From assembly GCA_022457155.1 (NCBI GenBank), contig JAJGOT010000155.1, positions 748,001 through 812,000 on the forward strand: 64,000 bases of DNA, in the 5' to 3' direction. Origin of the DNA: Cladopsammia gracilis (lineage: Eukaryota; Cnidaria; Anthozoa; Scleractinia; Dendrophylliidae). The first letter of the stretch is position 1. Every line of letters begins with the position of its first letter. This document shows positions 22,301 to 34,228 of the stretch, in pieces. The notes beneath the pieces were generated by a model. It did not search any database, was not told where the DNA came from, and saw only the letters and a program-made list of their open reading frames with translations. Position numbers and translations under genes: made by a program.

Positions 22301-25300
22301 CTAGGCTTTTGCTTTGGGTGTCATTATTCCCGAGATCGTTCAGTGGGACAAAAACATATCGGCAGAATGCCGACACGGGAATTTCTATGTTTCAAGCTGC
22401 GACTACCGGAACACAACAGGCCTGGAATCCTACCCAATTTTTGTATTGAAAATGTGGAGTAAAGAAGTCGACTCGGGCGATTGATTTTAGACTCAAGTGA
22501 AAGAATGTAAATGTCACAGCGCCAAAAGAAGTGTAAAAGAGTTCAGACGGAGAACGGAAGAAAAACCAAGAAACTCCAACCCTTTAACTGACGTACAGTA
22601 CTTTCCGCGTTATGAGCTCAGTAGCCTAGTTCCTCGTATATTGCTCTGCCGCTTTGTTTTGTAATTTTCGCGTCCATCCACATGCACAATCCCTTGTTCG
22701 TACCCAGGCTCCCCTTGTCTGTGCACAATCTCCATGGTGTGACCAGTTCCTAACGCACATATGCAAACTTTCGTAGACTACTTCTGCCTGTCTCGGGCAC
22801 CATGCTTATTAGCCCACACAAAGACGAAAACAGCTGTCAGTGGCTGCCACTCCACGGGTAATATTACTGTTCAAATGTGTCAGGTACTGGCCAAACGAAA
22901 GAGATGCGCAGTGTGTCTCTTGTCTCTTTATAAAGTAACCTTACCTTATCTCTGTCCAGCACCTCCCTGTCTACAGGGCATTTGTAAAATATCTTAGCAC
23001 ACCTAATGGCACGAAATGGAAGCGTGCTTGACTGCCTGTTTGTTAAATGAAGATAAAAATGATCAATATGTCAATAAAAAAAATTATGCAAATCTCCCTA
23101 TCGGCATTACATCTGGTTCAGTTGTCCCTAGTTTCCACTCGGCCACTCTGTTTTTGCATGATTCAAGATATGAACTTGAGTAATGTTATAAATTCAGCGC
23201 CTCGGGAAATCCCCTGTTTTTTTAGAATATGTAATCAAACGATCCCTCCCTTGTATGTCATAAACATTTGCAGTTGCTTATTTACAAGCATCGCAGAGTT
23301 GAATTCGGGTCTACAGAGAAACAACTCCAACTTCTAATCAGAGGAACTTTAACCCGTTTATAATACCTCTGGATTTTAAGTTCAACGCCGGTTTACCACT
23401 CAGTCACTCCTGAGGTAACAGTTCACAGCCCACAACCTCATTCCCAGGGCTATTCCCCGTTAACGAAACTGCACAGCCCGCAGTCTTTAATGCAGAGCCC
23501 CTAGTCCAAATTTCGCCGGTGGTTCTCCAGTCCTCAGCCTAATTGCAAATGTCTGCTGTACTACAATCCACTGTACAGTGAACCCGGAGGGGGGGGTACT
23601 CCCTTGTATAAGCTATATAGGTATGTGCGGCCCTCAAGGGTATGGTTCTCAAGCCGTTTTCGTCCGAAATAAGGTATAAATTTTGACCACTTTGGTCCAA
23701 AATAGGGTATGGTTTGCGCGCTCTGGTCTGGAATTGGGTATGGTGTTTAGAAGAAGCTACTTTTTCATCCCTTGAGAAATGCGGTTTGATTAACATCGGG
23801 AATTACAAGCCCTTCTCAAATGTTTACGCAAACGAAAGCACTTCCTGGGGTTCCTGGGCAGGTATCGATTTAAGGGTCTGGTCTAAAATACGGTATCGAA
23901 TTTTGGGTCAGGTCTGAAATAGGGCAGAGAAAATCGCATACTTTGGCCTGGTTAGGGAAAGGACGTAAAGAAAGGGCGTGTGAAGAAAAAATAGATTGCG
24001 AGCGAGCTAAGCGAGCCGAGGGAAAACTTGGGAGAGAAGAAGGAGGAGGAGGAAGGCCTGTGGACAAACTATTGAAGACGTCATTCCACCCCCCTGGAAA
24101 TAACCTGTCAAGGATCTGTCAATATATGATTATTATCTTTGCGTTGATGCTTTGGAATATAAATGAGGGTTTTCAAGCAATCAGAGCACACGCTCTTTTG
24201 TGGTCTTTTGTCGATTTTGCAAGAAGTTTCTAAAAAAAAGTTAACTCTTTTCACGGCCTTTCTTTCTACCCTATCCACAACCAGTAAGCAAGGAGGAGCA
24301 AAGGGAGGATTTCTCTGACCTCAGTTCTATTCAGTCCGGTATGAAGTGAACTTGACAAGCTATTCGATTAGCACATTGTTCTACGGTTCTAACAAGTCGC
24401 TGCAATCTTGTGCAATCAGCCTATGAATGAGAAAAATGTTTCATCAAGAACGAGCTTTTCTTATCACAAGTACTTCAAATAGAACAAGTACAAAAAGGTC
24501 TGTAGGATTTCGTTCACCGACAGGGAAATACCGCTCACTCAATGGGAGAAATCTTCACCTAAACCAATCGAACATCGACGAGGCGCAAGACGTCACGTGT
24601 TCCCGGATGTTAACATTACCGCCAACCTGTCAAACTGTAATGTCGTCAAACTGTCAATGGTCAGCGATTTGACCCATCAGAAACTGCACTAGAAATGCAC
24701 AGGAATTTGGTGCAGTGAAATGGCGGCATAAAAGGTTTGTCCACAGGCCTTCCTTTTCTCCCGTCTTCCCAGTTAGTAACTCCAGTTCCTCAGTCGGCTC
24801 GCTTCGCTCCCGCCCTTTCTTTTCGACCTATTCCCAACCAGAAGGCATGTTCACAGGCTACTCCAACCAAGAAAACAAAGAATTAACCGAAGAAAAAACA
24901 TTCTATTAAAGCTACCTCGTGGCTCTTGGTGATGTTAATATCTATTTAAAAATAGACATGAAATAATCCTTTTACGGGTTGTATTCATCGCTGTTAACAT
25001 TTGTGGAAGGTGTATCAATCTATAGTGGTGAAGGAAATTTGAGCCAAACCCACAAAAATGAAACTCAGTGACACTTCACCTATCTCATTTACCCCGCTAG
25101 TCATTCTAGAAAGGAGCAACCTAAGAGCGGAAATCGATTATCAATGATCACGCCACACATTCCCAAAGGTGCAAAGGCTTAAAACTCTGATCTCAATTTA
25201 TACAGTGCTGTAGCGAGATAAAACGGAAATGGCCAATACCTTCCTTCCAGATTGCTAGCAGACCCTTGTCAGTCGGTCGAGCGGTCGGGTTAACCACGAA

Positions 25301-27222
25301 AACAAGCTCGGTGAGATTGGAGCGAGCGAACAAGCCGAGAGGAAACTGGGGGAGAGGCGGGTGGAAAAGAGACTGTACTCTCTTCTGCAACGGACGCGTT
25401 CGAATTTCCAGCTACATCATCAACGGGAAAATCTGTTCAGTTCGTAGACAATAGAGTGACAAGCAGAGCGACAAACGAAGGCGGCGTTGTTTTAAGTTAC
25501 AAGTTTAGTTTGTTTTTGATGGGTTTTCACACTTAGTTGGTGGAGTTATCTGAACGCATCTCTTACAGGAAAGAATGCATCCTCTTTATTGCGTTCGACT
25601 GAAAGGAGAACGCAATCCTAATCTGGGCAGGCGGCAAGAATCGAGATTTTTGGGATGTACCTTTTCTGCGCCATTTTGAATAATTACAGATTCTATGTCA
25701 CGTGCTCTAGCCAGGATATTCGTGGGATGTACCTTTTCTGCGCCATTTTGAATAATTACAGATTCTATGTCACGTGCTCTAGCCAGGCGGCAAGAATCGA
25801 GATTTTCGAGGGATGTACCTTTTCTGCGCCATTTTGAATAATTACAGATCACTCGGTTCATTTGGTTTCTGATTACAGCTTTGCTGCCGAACAGCTTTGC
25901 TGCCGTCCTGCTTTGAATTGCTGAAATTGCTAAACAACAAAGCAAATCAACCGAGTCATTCCAAACCAAATCAACCGAGCCATTCTGCTCTCGCCCATGA
26001 CGGTCACGTATACAAAGCAAATGAACTGAGCCATTATACTCGGTGGCTATATTTGCGCCAAATGACCCGATGTAGTCAGAAACCAAATTTAAAACAAGTT
26101 CAAACATTAAACAATGGATATCAGTCTACAGAATGTGTAATAAACAAAGCGCCTGTCGTACAAGCTGGGTAAAGTTGAACGCACTTCACTTATCTTCGAT
26201 AACTCCTAGTATATAAATTCATATTTAAACCCAAAAGGGTACTGCAATCTTTTAGAAACACAGCACTACAGCTAGCTAGACCTGACATGATTAGCGTTCA
26301 AAAATACTGAGAAAGCAGCCGTGGACAGCTGTTCCGTCCTTGTTTGGGAATCGTCAGCACAGCGTAGCTCGCAAAATGAGACTCTGTGACACTTCACCTA
26401 TCCCATATATCCTGCTAGTCATTCTAGAAAAATCGATTATCAGTCACGCCATACATTCCCAAAGGTGGCAAGTGGCCAAAATCAATCTGATCTCAACTAA
26501 TACATGCCAGTGTATGAGATGTTTCCTTTAATAACAAAATATTAATGTCGCCTCAGATTTTTGGAACGGAGAAGTGGAAAGCAGATTGTTAATTAGGGAG
26601 ACAAGATTCCTTTTTCTGAAATTTTCTGCAGCTGAAATATTTATCTTAAAGAACCGAAAAGATCAAACTGTATTAGCTTTCACATAGTTTCCGCACAACG
26701 TCATTCCAAGCGTTATCTACACATACCTGGACATACGTGGGGTATTTTGTTAGTGTGCTGTGTACTGCAAAACGCTTGTCGCTCTATACAATATTAGGGT
26801 ACTTTTAAATCATAACAACTGCGAAACGCCATACTTAGTTCACAAAAACGTCAATGTAATAATACCTGGCAAAAGGTGTGTGAAATTAAAATTACTGTTG
26901 TCTGCTTCAACGATAAATGTTTCCGAGATGTTTAAATATAAACAAAAAATGAAAGCTGAATGATATGGTGCTGGCATTTTATTCTTAGCAAAGTGTTCGC
27001 GAGGATAAGTTTGACAGTAAAAATGTAAGTCGATTACCATAGAACAAACCTTTTAAAATGTTCCTCGAGGCAGTCTTTACAAAACCTGTGTCCACACTTC
27101 GTTTGAACTGGGTCTTTTAACGTCAGATTGCAGATCGAACATTGAAAATCAATGTCAACTTCATTTACAAACTGCTCGTCATAACCTGAACGTATAAGAG
27201 CACGTGATGATTTCACGGCCAT
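16579..27222 (-). CDS. TRAF-like adaptor gene A, six exons, complete
   Basis: Join, minus strand: 27222-27050, 23035-22945, 21584-21483, 21232-21068, 19786-19712, 17337-16579. The total is 1365 nt, in frame, giving 454 residues plus TGA. Domains: RING about 28-80 (CSIC, CGH, CKDC, CPVD), TRAF-type zinc fingers about 95-202, a coiled coil about 228-285 built of heptads of the form xxTQxQL, and MATH/TRAF-C about 294-454. All introns have GT/AG ends. The architecture is that of TRAF proteins, cytosolic trimeric adaptors and often E3 ligases that link receptors to NF-kB, MAPK or death pathways. Orthology to a numbered vertebrate TRAF cannot be decided here. The MATH domain contains an extra duplicated segment absent from gene B. 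Introns contain old retroelement pieces. Confidence 0.85.
17416..17589. mobile_element. 174-bp MITE with GGGGCGGATC ends
   Basis: Ends CAGGGGCGGATC and GATCCGCCCCTG, flanked by TATAA on both sides (17411-17415, 17590-17594). Block B has the empty site (about 49520). Contains a C-run at 17460-17474. It lies upstream of TRAF exon 6, in intron 5. Confidence 0.85.
18080..19030 (-). pseudogene. Remnant of a Penelope-like element (GIY-YIG end)
   Basis: Minus-strand frames preserve pieces like EHFNSAGHSLSEIVVKGL and, toward the right, the part homologous to 50340-50565 that reads VRLYIGEISRSLRERFG. These resemble the GIY-YIG-associated C-terminus of Penelope-like retroelements. The terminal phrase GACCTTTCGGACTTAGTCCT is at 18111-18130. 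The piece is shared with block B, so it predates the duplication. It is broken by an insertion (18481-18766) and lies in intron 5. Confidence 0.6.
18481..18766 (-). mobile_element. Short LINE/SINE-like 3' end, copy-A specific
   Basis: Block B reads straight through (near 50350), so about 286 bp are inserted here. On the minus strand the insert ends in GGCAAAATAATAAATAAAAT, an A-rich tail typical of a truncated non-LTR retroposon. No coding part. Confidence 0.6.
19261..19306. repeat. (TA)n microsatellite
   Basis: About 22 TA units, replaced in block B by unrelated sequence of about 350 bp (51100-51450). Confidence 0.9.
19712..19786 (-). CDS. TRAF gene A exon 5: last zinc-finger segment
   Basis: 25 codons (DHLGKCNKLPVNCSNSCGD...), acceptor CATTTTTGCAG, donor GTAAGT, phase 0. 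It continues the finger spacing of exon 4. Confidence 0.87.
21068..21232 (-). CDS. TRAF gene A exon 4: TRAF-type zinc fingers
   Basis: 55 codons with regularly spaced Cys/His pairs (HLETCPFKAVSC, CLVTLKRKDLEEHV, CEWRIIECEYC, HPKCH). Donor GTAAAA. The exon lies inside a tract nearly identical to its counterpart in gene B. Confidence 0.9.
21483..21584 (-). CDS. TRAF gene A exon 3: linker and first zinc-finger ligands
   Basis: 34 codons, phase 0 at both ends, from DVFQDKATKRKI through CPNKDCKWTGEL. Acceptor TTTTATTTTAG, donor GTAAGA. Confidence 0.88.
22945..23035 (-). CDS. TRAF gene A exon 2: end of RING
   Basis: 91 nt encoding QSSTLPFRAI, then YKCPVDREVLDRDK with the last RING ligands C77 and D80. 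The acceptor is AACAAACAG after a pyrimidine-rich tract; the donor is GTAAGG. A shorter acceptor (exon 23002-22945) would also keep frame, but it is lost in gene B. Confidence 0.8.
23580..24060 (+). repeat. Dispersed repeat with GGGTA phrases, in TRAF gene A intron
   Basis: Starts GGAGGGGGGGTACTCCC and repeats phrases of the type GGTCCGAAATAGGGTATG. A homologous copy at 57120-57560 lies in the same place in gene B. Related to the C-tract repeats in the mariner element. ORFs here have no recognised domain. Confidence 0.6.
25650..25860 (+). repeat. Three imperfect ~75-bp tandem units
   Basis: GGGATGTACCTTTTCTGCGC begins at about 25662, 25731 and 25811, each followed by an ATTTTGAATAATTACAGAT phrase. 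It lies inside about 620 bp of block A (25585-26205) absent from block B. The 173-codon minus frame there is only a reading of the repeats. Confidence 0.75.
27050..27222 (-). CDS. TRAF gene A exon 1: start and first RING half
   Basis: ATG at 27222, starting MAVKSSR. The exon encodes C28, C31, C43, H45, C48 and C51 of the RING and ends in phase 2 before donor GTTTGT. Confidence 0.85.
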
Positions 27223-27756
27223 TTTGCAAACTTTACGCTTGGTTTAGCGCCGAGCAAGCAAAATTTCACAACAAGCACTTTCGAAACCAAAACTTGATCG
27301 GGGTTAGATTTTTCAAATAACCTTGGATATTAATAGTCGATATTGCATAATAAGACTTATGACCTTTGTAAACCACTAACTCAAACCCTGTAAATCAAAA
27401 TTCGCCGTCTCCAGCTGCAAGGACGACAATATAAAACATTTAAGGTAAGATTATGTTTATTTTAACCAGTTTTTAAATACCCATCGTAGTATATTTTGCG
27501 GAAGTTCGATTTTTTTGGTATTCCCATACAATATCTTATAACATTTAAAACGAAAACGGTCACGCAGTTTGTGTGGACCCTTGTGGCCTGGTCTCTGTTG
27601 TTTTGTTTCGTTAGACAAGAAATTTCGCCCCATATTGTCTTTGGGACCCTACCCTGAGAGGAGAGGGCTTTTGGATTACAAGTGACGGAGAGGTGTGAAA
27701 AGCTATCGTTTAAGATGTTTCGATACAGTTTTCTGGAGGTGATACCAACATTTTTA

Positions 27757-28233
27757 CTCATGCGCGAAGCGGCATGAGGTAAGGTTTCGGCTCCGTTTTT
27801 CTTGTTATTATTTTTATTATTATTTTTATTTTTTGTGTGACGATTTTGCATGCAAATTTATGCACGCATATTTTAAATTGTGCACTTCCGGTTCATCTCT
27901 TCGCCATTTACACTTCCTGTTTAGTGACTTCCGGCTACCGTCACTTCCGGTAAAAGAGCGTTACTTACGTGTCACGACAGCATCTCCTACAACCCTACAT
28001 ACACTACTATGTTCACGTGTGGTATATATAAGACTTAGAAGAATCACTGGCTTCATTGTGGTACAGCCTTCATTTCCAAACCATTCAATAGTAAACAAAG
28101 TGGTTTGCAGGAACAATGACTGAATGAAAGGAGTAACTTATCTCCAGGTCGGACATCTTCTTATCATGTTTAAAATATATCATACAATTTTCTTACGCAT
28201 GCGCATGAGTAAAGGCTGCTTGGAGCCTCTTGT
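27757..28233. mobile_element. Copy-A-specific ~475-bp insertion upstream of TRAF gene A
   Basis: Block B reads across the site near 60680. The insert starts TACTCATGCGCGAAGC and, near its right end, carries the complementary GCATGCGCATGAGTA, suggesting short inverted ends. About 20 extra bases lie beyond the right one. It contains several ACTTCCGG motifs (27884-27951). No clear gene. Confidence 0.55.
27884..27951 (+). promoter_or_regulatory. Cluster of ETS-type ACTTCCGG motifs
   Basis: ACTTCCGG occurs at about 27884, 27927 and 27943, with a near match (CACTTCCTG) at 27911. The complement CCGGAAGT is the core recognised by ETS-family factors in animals. The cluster is about 660 bp upstream of the TRAF A start codon. 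A promoter role is inferred only. Confidence 0.35.
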
Positions 28234-28239
28234 TCAATC

Positions 28240-30085
28240 AGCTTTTACGTGGGTTTCTTCAAGTCAGATCAACGTTAAATTTTCACCACCAACCCGTTTT
28301 GAATGGAAGTTTGGTAAGATATATTTTCTGGTACTGAATCGATATTACCATGACGACGCAGGGCTCGCGGAGCAGATTTTAAAGTGAGGAGGCTAAAGCA
28401 AACGAGTAAGCGTCAGCCACCTATGGGAGTCTGGGAGCAATCATTTATATCTTAATAATATAGGTAAAAACGGCAAACTGATCCTACGGCTTACGGCATG
28501 GAGAAGAGATTAAGAAAGGAGTGAAATAAAAAATACTAACAGAATATATTTGCCCGATATCTTAATAACCCAATATGTCCGTCCATTGCAAGCTCGCGGA
28601 ACGTAACAGACAGAGCTTTTTCAACACCTACTAACTGCACAGACCTGAGTATTTTCTAAACATTTTCTAAACACAACGAACAAAATAACCGCTCCTGTAT
28701 GAACTATTGATGACAACGATAAAAATAACGACTGAGTATCATGACATAAGATTCGATAAGATTAAATATTAAAGTCAGTTTTCCTAAAGCAAACGAATTT
28801 TTTTCTTTCGATGATCAATACAACCAACAAACTCACTAGCCAAGAAGTTTGTTTCCTCTGTGCTTATGAGTGTTCAGTAGTATGGTCAGTTTGCTGAACC
28901 TCTCTTGCTTTGTTTTGGAAACGATTCAGGTTTTTATGATCTTCGAGCAGCGAAAAAGCTATCGTTCGTCAGCTGCGCTGTTTGCCGGATTTACCATCAA
29001 AAAACCGTAATGTTTGTTCAGTTTTAATCGCGTATACTCAATCTGGTATTGGTTGTAATTTTTTAAAATTAAGAACTAGAACAAAAAGCAGATTTTGTCA
29101 ACAAAGCCTTTCGAATTTCCTTAAAAGTGTGGGATAAAGACCTGCCCTTGCCCTCCCCCTGCGCGGTGCCCGAGGAAAAGTGAAATTTTGCGCGTTTAAG
29201 ATTTCGCATTGAAAATTCCACATATGGTATATGGCATATATATATTAAGATAAAAAAAATCTGTAATTCTGTATGTTTGATTTCAAAGAAATCGCAATAA
29301 CATTTCAAACCTTAACTTACTATTTGTATATTGGTACAACAACAACGTTTATTCGTACTGTAAAATTATGAAGATGTATACATAATATATAAGATTTAAT
29401 CTTAATGATATATAAGATTTAATAAATTAATGGAGAGATTAACACTGGTTTTGTGAAATGTCGAACGTAGCTTGATGTTGTACACTATCAAAGTTTTGTT
29501 TTTTAAGCTCAACTTTGTTTTTAGGCAGAATATTAAGTAACATTAACCTTCAGCGATTACTTTCAATATTGCTACCTCAGCAAACTGATATCACTATCAT
29601 ATTTAATGTCGTATAAGCATTAATCATAACTATTACAATTTCCTCAAATGTGATTGGTTCATAAACCTCTGTATTTTCTTGTCACTTACTTGTAAAGTTG
29701 TAATCGGGCAATGTAATCGGACAGTTTGTTGTAATCGGATAGTTTCATGAGCCAATCAAATGCACCAATCACATGATTATATTTCAATGCCAGGTTTGCA
29801 TTGATAAAATTGTATTAACGATTTAGATTGATAAAGGGCCTATGTTCACGTTATTCCCTTAAATATTCGCATTTTGTTATGTTAAATTGTTCTCGGAAAT
29901 TGTAATTGTTATGATTATAACTGATAATAGGACTTCGTGTCGTCCAATCTTGTCTGTAATTATACTCGTGATTGACCAATCGGACTCCCGCTACGCGGTC
30001 CTCTGATTTTGTTAATCATTCGTATGATTACAAACCGAACGGGACATCACTCATTCTTATTACCATTAATAATTAAAGATTGAAG
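28240..30085. other. Shared AT-rich flank upstream of TRAF gene A, no gene
   Basis: Aligns with 60690-62535 in block B. Short frames are not preserved between the copies. I see no coding signal. Confidence 0.5.
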
Positions 30086-30094
30086 TCCTTTACT

Positions 30095-33000
30095 CAGAGG
30101 AGGTTGGACACGGGCCGAAAAGCATCATGGGATGAATTTTCGTTTTCAGCGACACTCGTTCAGTTTCAAACGAACCTTCGAGCTGTGAGGACCTCGAGGA
30201 ACTACAAATTTTCAGACTTTTAGCCGCCATGGAAGTACAAATCGGTCTAAATTGAAGGTTATGCGATTACTGTTGTATAGATACCATTTATTTTTACAAC
30301 TGAATAACTTGAGGTATCATTCTACGCCGATCGAAAGACTTAATCGTGCACGGACTACAAATTTTAGCCACAACAAGCACAAATCGGCCTACATTGAAGT
30401 TGATAAGATTCCTCTTGTTACTTAGCAGGGTTTTAAGCCGGTTGATCGATCGAAAGACTTATTAAAGCAAGGCTGCATGAGGAATTCGAACCGAGGGATA
30501 TTTTGTAACGAAAGCTGTAAGCTTAAATCACGGAATTACCAAGGTTGGTAACCACAACAATCGATCGTTGCATTTTATCGTCCTCTTGTCCGCTCTTGAG
30601 TTTCAATGTTATAATTTTGAAATACACGAAGGCAATTTTGTTGTACGGAATGCTGGATTTGTGTTGTTACGAAGTATATTGAGTACATAAATAAATAAAT
30701 AATAAAACTGTAAAATCGTGTGAAACAACAAATATAATCAATGAAATCAACAATAAGTTTACATCATGTGAAACAACAAATAATCAATGAAATCATAATA
30801 AGGTTACACAGATTATTCCTTGTTAAAAAATTCAGGAGGAAAACATGATTTAAAAACCTAATGGAAATAAAGCAGTGACAAACATACATTTTTGCATCTG
30901 AATTCAAGAACCATCCTTCTAGAAAGAAATCCAATTCTGGCCATAAAGACCTGGTAGAAAATTGTGACTAGGAGGACCTCAGGCAAAAAGGAATTCAAAC
31001 TTCTAGGCTTGAAAATGAAAATGCAGAGTGTTTTCAGGCACTCTACTCTAATTTGTGGTAAAACAATTCAAGGTACTAAAGGAACCATTTTCTCTTTGGG
31101 CCCTCTTACTTGGAATGTAATTAGAGCACAACAATCAGAACAACTATATGTTCTTTCACTTGAGCACAAGTCTTAGGTAATTTATAAAAAATGTGCAATT
31201 GCCTATCTCATAAGCAACCAGAATTTGGAAAGGTGGTTGCTTAGGAAGGATGGTTGCTTATGAAAGTCAAAGTACAACAATAATGAATGGTTGCTGAATG
31301 GGAGCAAACTGTAGTTGTTCCAATAATTTTAACAACTTTCCTATCAGACAGATAATTCTTAATGAGGTATTTGTGTAAACCATTAAACAATTCCCCCAAA
31401 ATTTAAATGCCAATTAGTGGTAGAGCAAGGAAAGAAGTGTTGAAATGTTTTTATTTTTAAGCAGAACTATTTTCACTACAAGCTCCCTCATCCTACTTCA
31501 TGGTTTTATTGAGTAATTAAAAAAGTAAATGAAGCCTTTTGAGAAGTTGGTACAGAAATGGGAAACAGAAACAGAATTTTCACCTGCTGGCTTACAGCCA
31601 CCCCCCCCCCCCCCCCTCCACCCTTGCCATCCTTGATAATCATTCAAGGAATACCCAGGGGCATAGCTAGGGGGTCCGGGGGTGCCCATGACCCCCCCCC
31701 CCCCGCCCTTTTTGTGAGATAATTTTAGTAAAACACAGCGTGGATGCCAACATGACAATCTGGTAAGTACCCTGGGTGTGACACAGTGTGACACCCCCTT
31801 TGAAAAATCCTAGCTACACCCCTGCACACCATAGTTAAATAGAGTTGATCAGGAGCCCATTGATATTATAATAGAAAACAGTTAATAGTAATCAAAATAA
31901 TTATAGCAATTCATAACTGATACAAAAGCTCCAACAAATATCCAGTGTGCCAAAATTTCCCCCAACTATGAAGGTTATTTGAGATTTTCTTTGTGGGTGT
32001 GCCAGGATTTCTGAAGGCGGTCAGACCAAATTCGAAGACAACCCGATCTATTCCGAAGATGTTCCAAAGAATTCAGAAGTTTCCATGGACCTCAGTCCTC
32101 CACTTTATAATATCCAGCTGTAATAATATTACATGTATTATTGTAATGTTCAGAATGATAAAAACCTACAAAAAGTGCTAAATTTTCATTAACATAACTA
32201 TATTTTTAATTGGATCATGTGATCAGTTAAGGCTGATAGCTCAAATCTGTAAGTCAGGAGTGAGAAATTGCTCCAAAGGCATGAGTTGGTATGAGATTGG
32301 AGTTTTGGACTCGCAGGCATGAGACTTGGCAGGTATGTTCTATATATGCCACCATGCAGAACTTAAGTATAATAAGTTTTTATTGTCAACTGAAGACAAA
32401 AGTAAGCAACCCGAGGCTGCTGTGCATTTCTAGCAGGCTACTGTTAGAGCACAATCCATCAAATATCGGTATAGAAGATTATCAATATTTATCTTAGGAA
32501 TCAACAAAGAAATACATTTAACAGACTGATTAAATCATTGATGCATTTTGTCTATTACAAGTTTAAAATTTTATTTATATAATATCACCTTATTATATAT
32601 AATTATTTGCTAAAGTATGAAACAACTGACAATATGGGGGCTTACTCGATGACAATAATTCACAGTTCTCAACCCAATTGTGGATCTCAAGAGCTTTGGA
32701 TTTTTGCTAAGAGCAGGGCTTATTACAAGACATGATAATGACAGACCAAAATCCTCACTGCCATGCCTCAGTTTAAGCCCCAATATTTTGGGCCAAGCAA
32801 TAAAAATGTAATTCTTGTTTGGCTGCTATTTTCAGGAAAAAGAGCAGACTGAATGGCTCCACATTTTGCTGTTGAACCTAGAAAAGGAATAGACTTCATT
32901 AGGAAGCCACTCCAATAATTATAATATGAAAAGAAACCAATAACAAACATATAAGCCTTAAGTTATTAAGGTTATAAAAGCTCATATATAAATTGCAATG

Positions 33001-33572
33001 TTCAACTCTCATGATTAGAGTGTAGATATGAATTAAATATCATGTTTTTCCTCAGAAGACGGAAACTTTGATCTCAAAAGGTCGAAGCAACCTTAGAAAT
33101 TACAGTACGCACACTTGCGATAGCCTGCGAAAATGACTGAACTTTAATCGCAAATAACAGAAAATTGGTAAGAGGTACGATGTGGTACGACGTCCTAAAT
33201 TAAAAGAATAACTTTTTCTACAAAAGATGGTGCGATTTTCGTGGCTAGAACCCAGACGATATAGCGTTGGTTGACTACACAACGTGGACGAAAGCCGCCA
33301 TATTGGACCGGCTTGCGAGGAAGCCTAATAATAGCGAATTCTACTACAAAAGTTGTAATATAAACAAGTAAATACAAAAAGTAGCAACACACCTTTCATG
33401 AAAACTCCTTTACTGGAAAAAGCGGACTTCATATTTGAAGAAAAACACACTAAAAAACCATGAAATGTTGCGTGGAGAAATTCTCGCAGAAAAGACTGTG
33501 AATGAATACGTTGATCTGATTGGTCGACTACTCCTACCAGGATAGCTTTCGGCCCGTGTCCAACCTCCTCTG
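30095..33572. mobile_element. 3.5-kb DNA transposon with perfect 26-bp inverted ends
   Basis: The first 26 bases (CAGAGGAGGTTGGACACGGG...) are exactly mirrored at 33547-33572. The 9-bp target TCCTTTACT is duplicated at 30086-30094 and 33573-33581, and block B shows the single site near 62540. A 9-bp duplication fits Mutator-like elements but does not prove them. No transposase is visible. Short frames (30964-31176, 32768-32950 and others) carry no domain, so the copy is probably non-autonomous. A smaller MITE is nested at 31656-31824. Confidence 0.88.
31656..31824. mobile_element. 169-bp MITE with CAGGGGCATAGC ends
   Basis: Begins CAGGGGCATAGCTAGG and ends CCTAGCTACACCCCTG, near-perfect inverted repeats. 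Contains a C-run at 31693-31704. Related in style to 17416-17589. Confidence 0.7.
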
Positions 33573-33592
33573 TCCTTTACTATTATTTGCCA

Positions 33593-33672
33593 CTATTCGC
33601 TCCAGTCCCTTACAGAGCGAGTATAAATAACAGCTGTGCATCTAATTTCGGCCCAGTTCAAGTAAGAATCCT
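33593..33672 (+). repeat. Split direct repeat A1
   Basis: Starts CTATTCGCTCCAGTCCC, contains GAGTATAAATAACAGC, ends with GTAAGAATCCT. Matches 41207-41286. Confidence 0.85.
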
Positions 33673-33706
33673 TTGGTGCGGATGCTGTTACCTTCGTGTT
33701 CTCACC

Positions 33707-33799
33707 ATGTCCGGCGAGCAAGCTCCCGTGGCGGAGGTAGTTCCAGATAGTTCAAGCGCTTCTTCAGTCAGCTCAAGCGCCTCAACCAGGCCCAGCTAA
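33707..33799 (+). CDS. Short serine-rich reading frame after repeat A1
   Basis: ATG 33707 starts MSGEQAPVAEVVPDSSSASS and ends at TAA after 30 codons. Its place just after A1 would suit the start of a gag-like protein in a DIRS-type element, but no downstream continuation is recognised. Possibly a truncated remnant. Confidence 0.3.
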   Translation: MSGEQAPVAEVVPDSSSASSVSSSASTRPS

Positions 33800-34029
33800 C
33801 CAGAACCGTTATACTGGTAAACTTTTCTTTAGTATTTGTCCGGCTTTTCAGCCGTTTCATCGCTTGTTCCCCCGCGGCTCCACATGCTCGCCGGTTTTTA
33901 TCTCCTCACCCTGCTCCTTGTCCCTTATCCGTTAGCCTCGTTTCTTTCTAAAGTTTTTCGCTTCCCTACAGCTTTTATGGAATTTACACGCTTTTATATT
34001 TGGTTGTTGAGCTATTTATAGCTTTGCGT

Positions 34030-34228
34030 GCTTCGCTTCGCAAACACCGGGTTTGTGCAGTACTCTTCCCTCGGTCCCCCCCCCCCCCCCCCCCCCCCTT
34101 TCAGTTTGTACACTTATTATGTTTGTACGTTTATTTTTTTTGCGTATTTTGCCTCATAAACATCGGGTTTGTGCAGTGCTTTTCCCTCATTTCCCATTTT
34201 GTTATGCGTACTTTGCCTCGCAAACATT
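34030..34228 (+). repeat. Minisatellite, first segment
   Basis: Two to three units with GCGTATTTTGCCTCATAAAC-type phrases and a C-run at 34078-34097. Interrupted on the right by a LINE inserted at 34229. Confidence 0.75.

Noticed and set aside
22188..22376. 62-codon minus-strand frame with a hydrophobic end, paralogue at 55779-56024
   Set aside because: No splice context fits the TRAF join and the frame changes between copies (insertion of ATATCG-like bases). Treated as intron.
25586..26107. 173-codon minus-strand frame
   Set aside because: It runs through three tandem ~75-bp units and its protein repeats ARDIESVIIQNGAEKVHP; no domain.
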